A stretch of DNA of 6,637 bases from Treponema sp. UBA4328 (GTDB taxonomy: Bacteria; Spirochaetota; Spirochaetia; Treponematales; Treponemataceae): assembly GCA_002394465.1 (NCBI GenBank), contig DGTU01000179.1, positions 1 to 6,637 of the forward strand. The letters are read 5' to 3'. Positions 6,344 through 6,637 of the stretch are shown here, in pieces. The translations under genes were made by a program, and so were the position numbers. How positions within the stretch are numbered: position 1 is the stretch's first letter; every line of letters begins with the position of its first letter. The notes below the pieces were generated by a model that was given only the letters and a program-made list of their open reading frames with translations, was not told the DNA's origin and ran no database searches.

Positions 6344-6429
6344 ACCTTAAGGATAGCGCATTAGCATGTTAATTTAAAGAACTTTTTCAATAGACTTTGT
6401 GGCTTTAAATAAGGTATATTTATACTATT
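6344..6429. promoter_or_regulatory. Divergent intergenic region between the lipoprotein operon and secA
   Basis: These 86 AT-rich bases must hold promoters for both directions. They contain the palindrome CCTTAAGG (6345-6352). An 8-bp inverted repeat, ATACCTTA (6342-6349) and TAAGGTAT (6410-6417), brackets the region so that each gene reads TAAGGTAT in its own sense. On the minus strand TTGAAA (6390-6385) is a fair -35, but the best -10 (GCTAAT, 6365-6360) is weak and 19 nt away. I see no terminator or RNA structure. Confidence 0.5.
6391..6420 (+). promoter_or_regulatory. secA: Candidate sigma-70 promoter for secA
   Basis: TAGACT (6391-6396, 4 of 6 to TTGACA) and TATATT (6415-6420, 5 of 6 to TATAAT) are separated by 18 nt. 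If used, transcription would begin near 6427, leaving only a few leader bases before the ATG at 6430. A second -10-like TATACT (6421-6426) has no good partner. Confidence 0.4.
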
Positions 6430-6637
6430 ATGATTATCGATAAAATTTTTACTGCTATTTTCGGCTCACAGAATGAGCGCGACATCAAAAAAATACTTCC
6501 AGTTGTAGCTGCAATCAATGCAAAAGAAGACTGGGCAAAATCACTTTCAAAAGAAGAATTTCCAAAACAGACACAGATATTCAAGGAGCGCCTCGCAAAG
6601 GGTGAGACACTCGATGACATTCTTCCGGAAGCATTTG
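6430..6637 (+). CDS. secA: Preprotein translocase ATPase SecA, N-terminal 69 codons (3' end outside window)
   Basis: SecA is the cytoplasmic motor ATPase that pushes unfolded preproteins through the SecYEG channel. The reading frame stays open to the end of the window, giving MIIDKIFTAIFGSQNERDI, then ILPVVAAINAKE, and finally FKERLAKGETLDDILPEAF. This is the conserved SecA N terminus (helix with IFGS-N-R, IV--IN, FK-RL--GE-LDD-LPEAF). The nucleotide-binding motifs lie beyond the window. ATG 6430 is chosen because the match begins there and in-frame TAA at 6406-6408 blocks upstream starts. The only ribosome-site candidate, AAGG at 6411-6414, is 15 nt away, which is long. The gene is divergent from the lipoprotein unit. 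Confidence 0.95.
   Translation, partial: MIIDKIFTAIFGSQNERDIKKILPVVAAINAKEDWAKSLSKEEFPKQTQIFKERLAKGETLDDILPEAF

Noticed and set aside
6420..6620. 66-codon minus-strand open frame at the right end
   Set aside because: It is antisense to the clear SecA N terminus and would overlap the divergent promoter region.

Overview
The window looks like chromosomal DNA of a spirochaete, most likely a Treponema-type host or gut species. This is an inference from moderate-to-low GC content, two lipoproteins with relaxed spirochaete-style lipoboxes (Phe or Thr at -3, Ser at -1), and several envelope proteins I cannot place in widespread families. No search was run, so the genus is a judgement from style and not a proof. 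I see no mobile element, CRISPR array, tRNA or rRNA.

Layout. (1) Positions 1-614 (+) carry the 3' part of hisS, encoding the C-terminal catalytic core and anticodon-binding domain of histidyl-tRNA synthetase; the gene starts outside the window. (2) Positions 652-683 hold a strong symmetrical stem-loop with A/T tracts on both sides, a bidirectional terminator between the convergent hisS and cstA. (3) Positions 6343 down to 691 (-) hold seven tightly packed co-directional genes: a beta-propeller-like lipoprotein, a single-pass membrane protein, a four-helix membrane protein with an apparent TTG start, a MutT-type Nudix hydrolase, a small bacterial-SH3 lipoprotein, a soluble 161-residue protein of unknown function, and a CstA-family transporter. 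Gaps are 9, 33, 7, 3, 1 and 29 nt and no internal terminator is visible, so this is probably one transcription unit ending at the shared terminator. (4) Positions 6344-6429 are a short divergent intergenic region. (5) Positions 6430-6637 (+) hold the first 69 codons of secA, which runs out of the window.

How they may work together. Five of the seven minus-strand genes encode envelope-associated products (two lipoproteins, two small membrane proteins and one transporter). No common pathway is evident. hisS and secA are housekeeping neighbours.

Most notable points. The CstA protein carries a roughly 125-residue soluble insertion in a predicted periplasmic loop. The cstA Shine-Dalgarno sequence lies in the loop of an 8-bp hairpin that fills the intergenic gap. 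The four-helix membrane protein gene is preceded by an in-frame ATG-ATG mini-ORF ending in TAG 9 nt before its TTG start, which is either a translated leader/reinitiation device or a nonsense lesion in the original start region. At three junctions a stop codon is fused directly to the next Shine-Dalgarno sequence.
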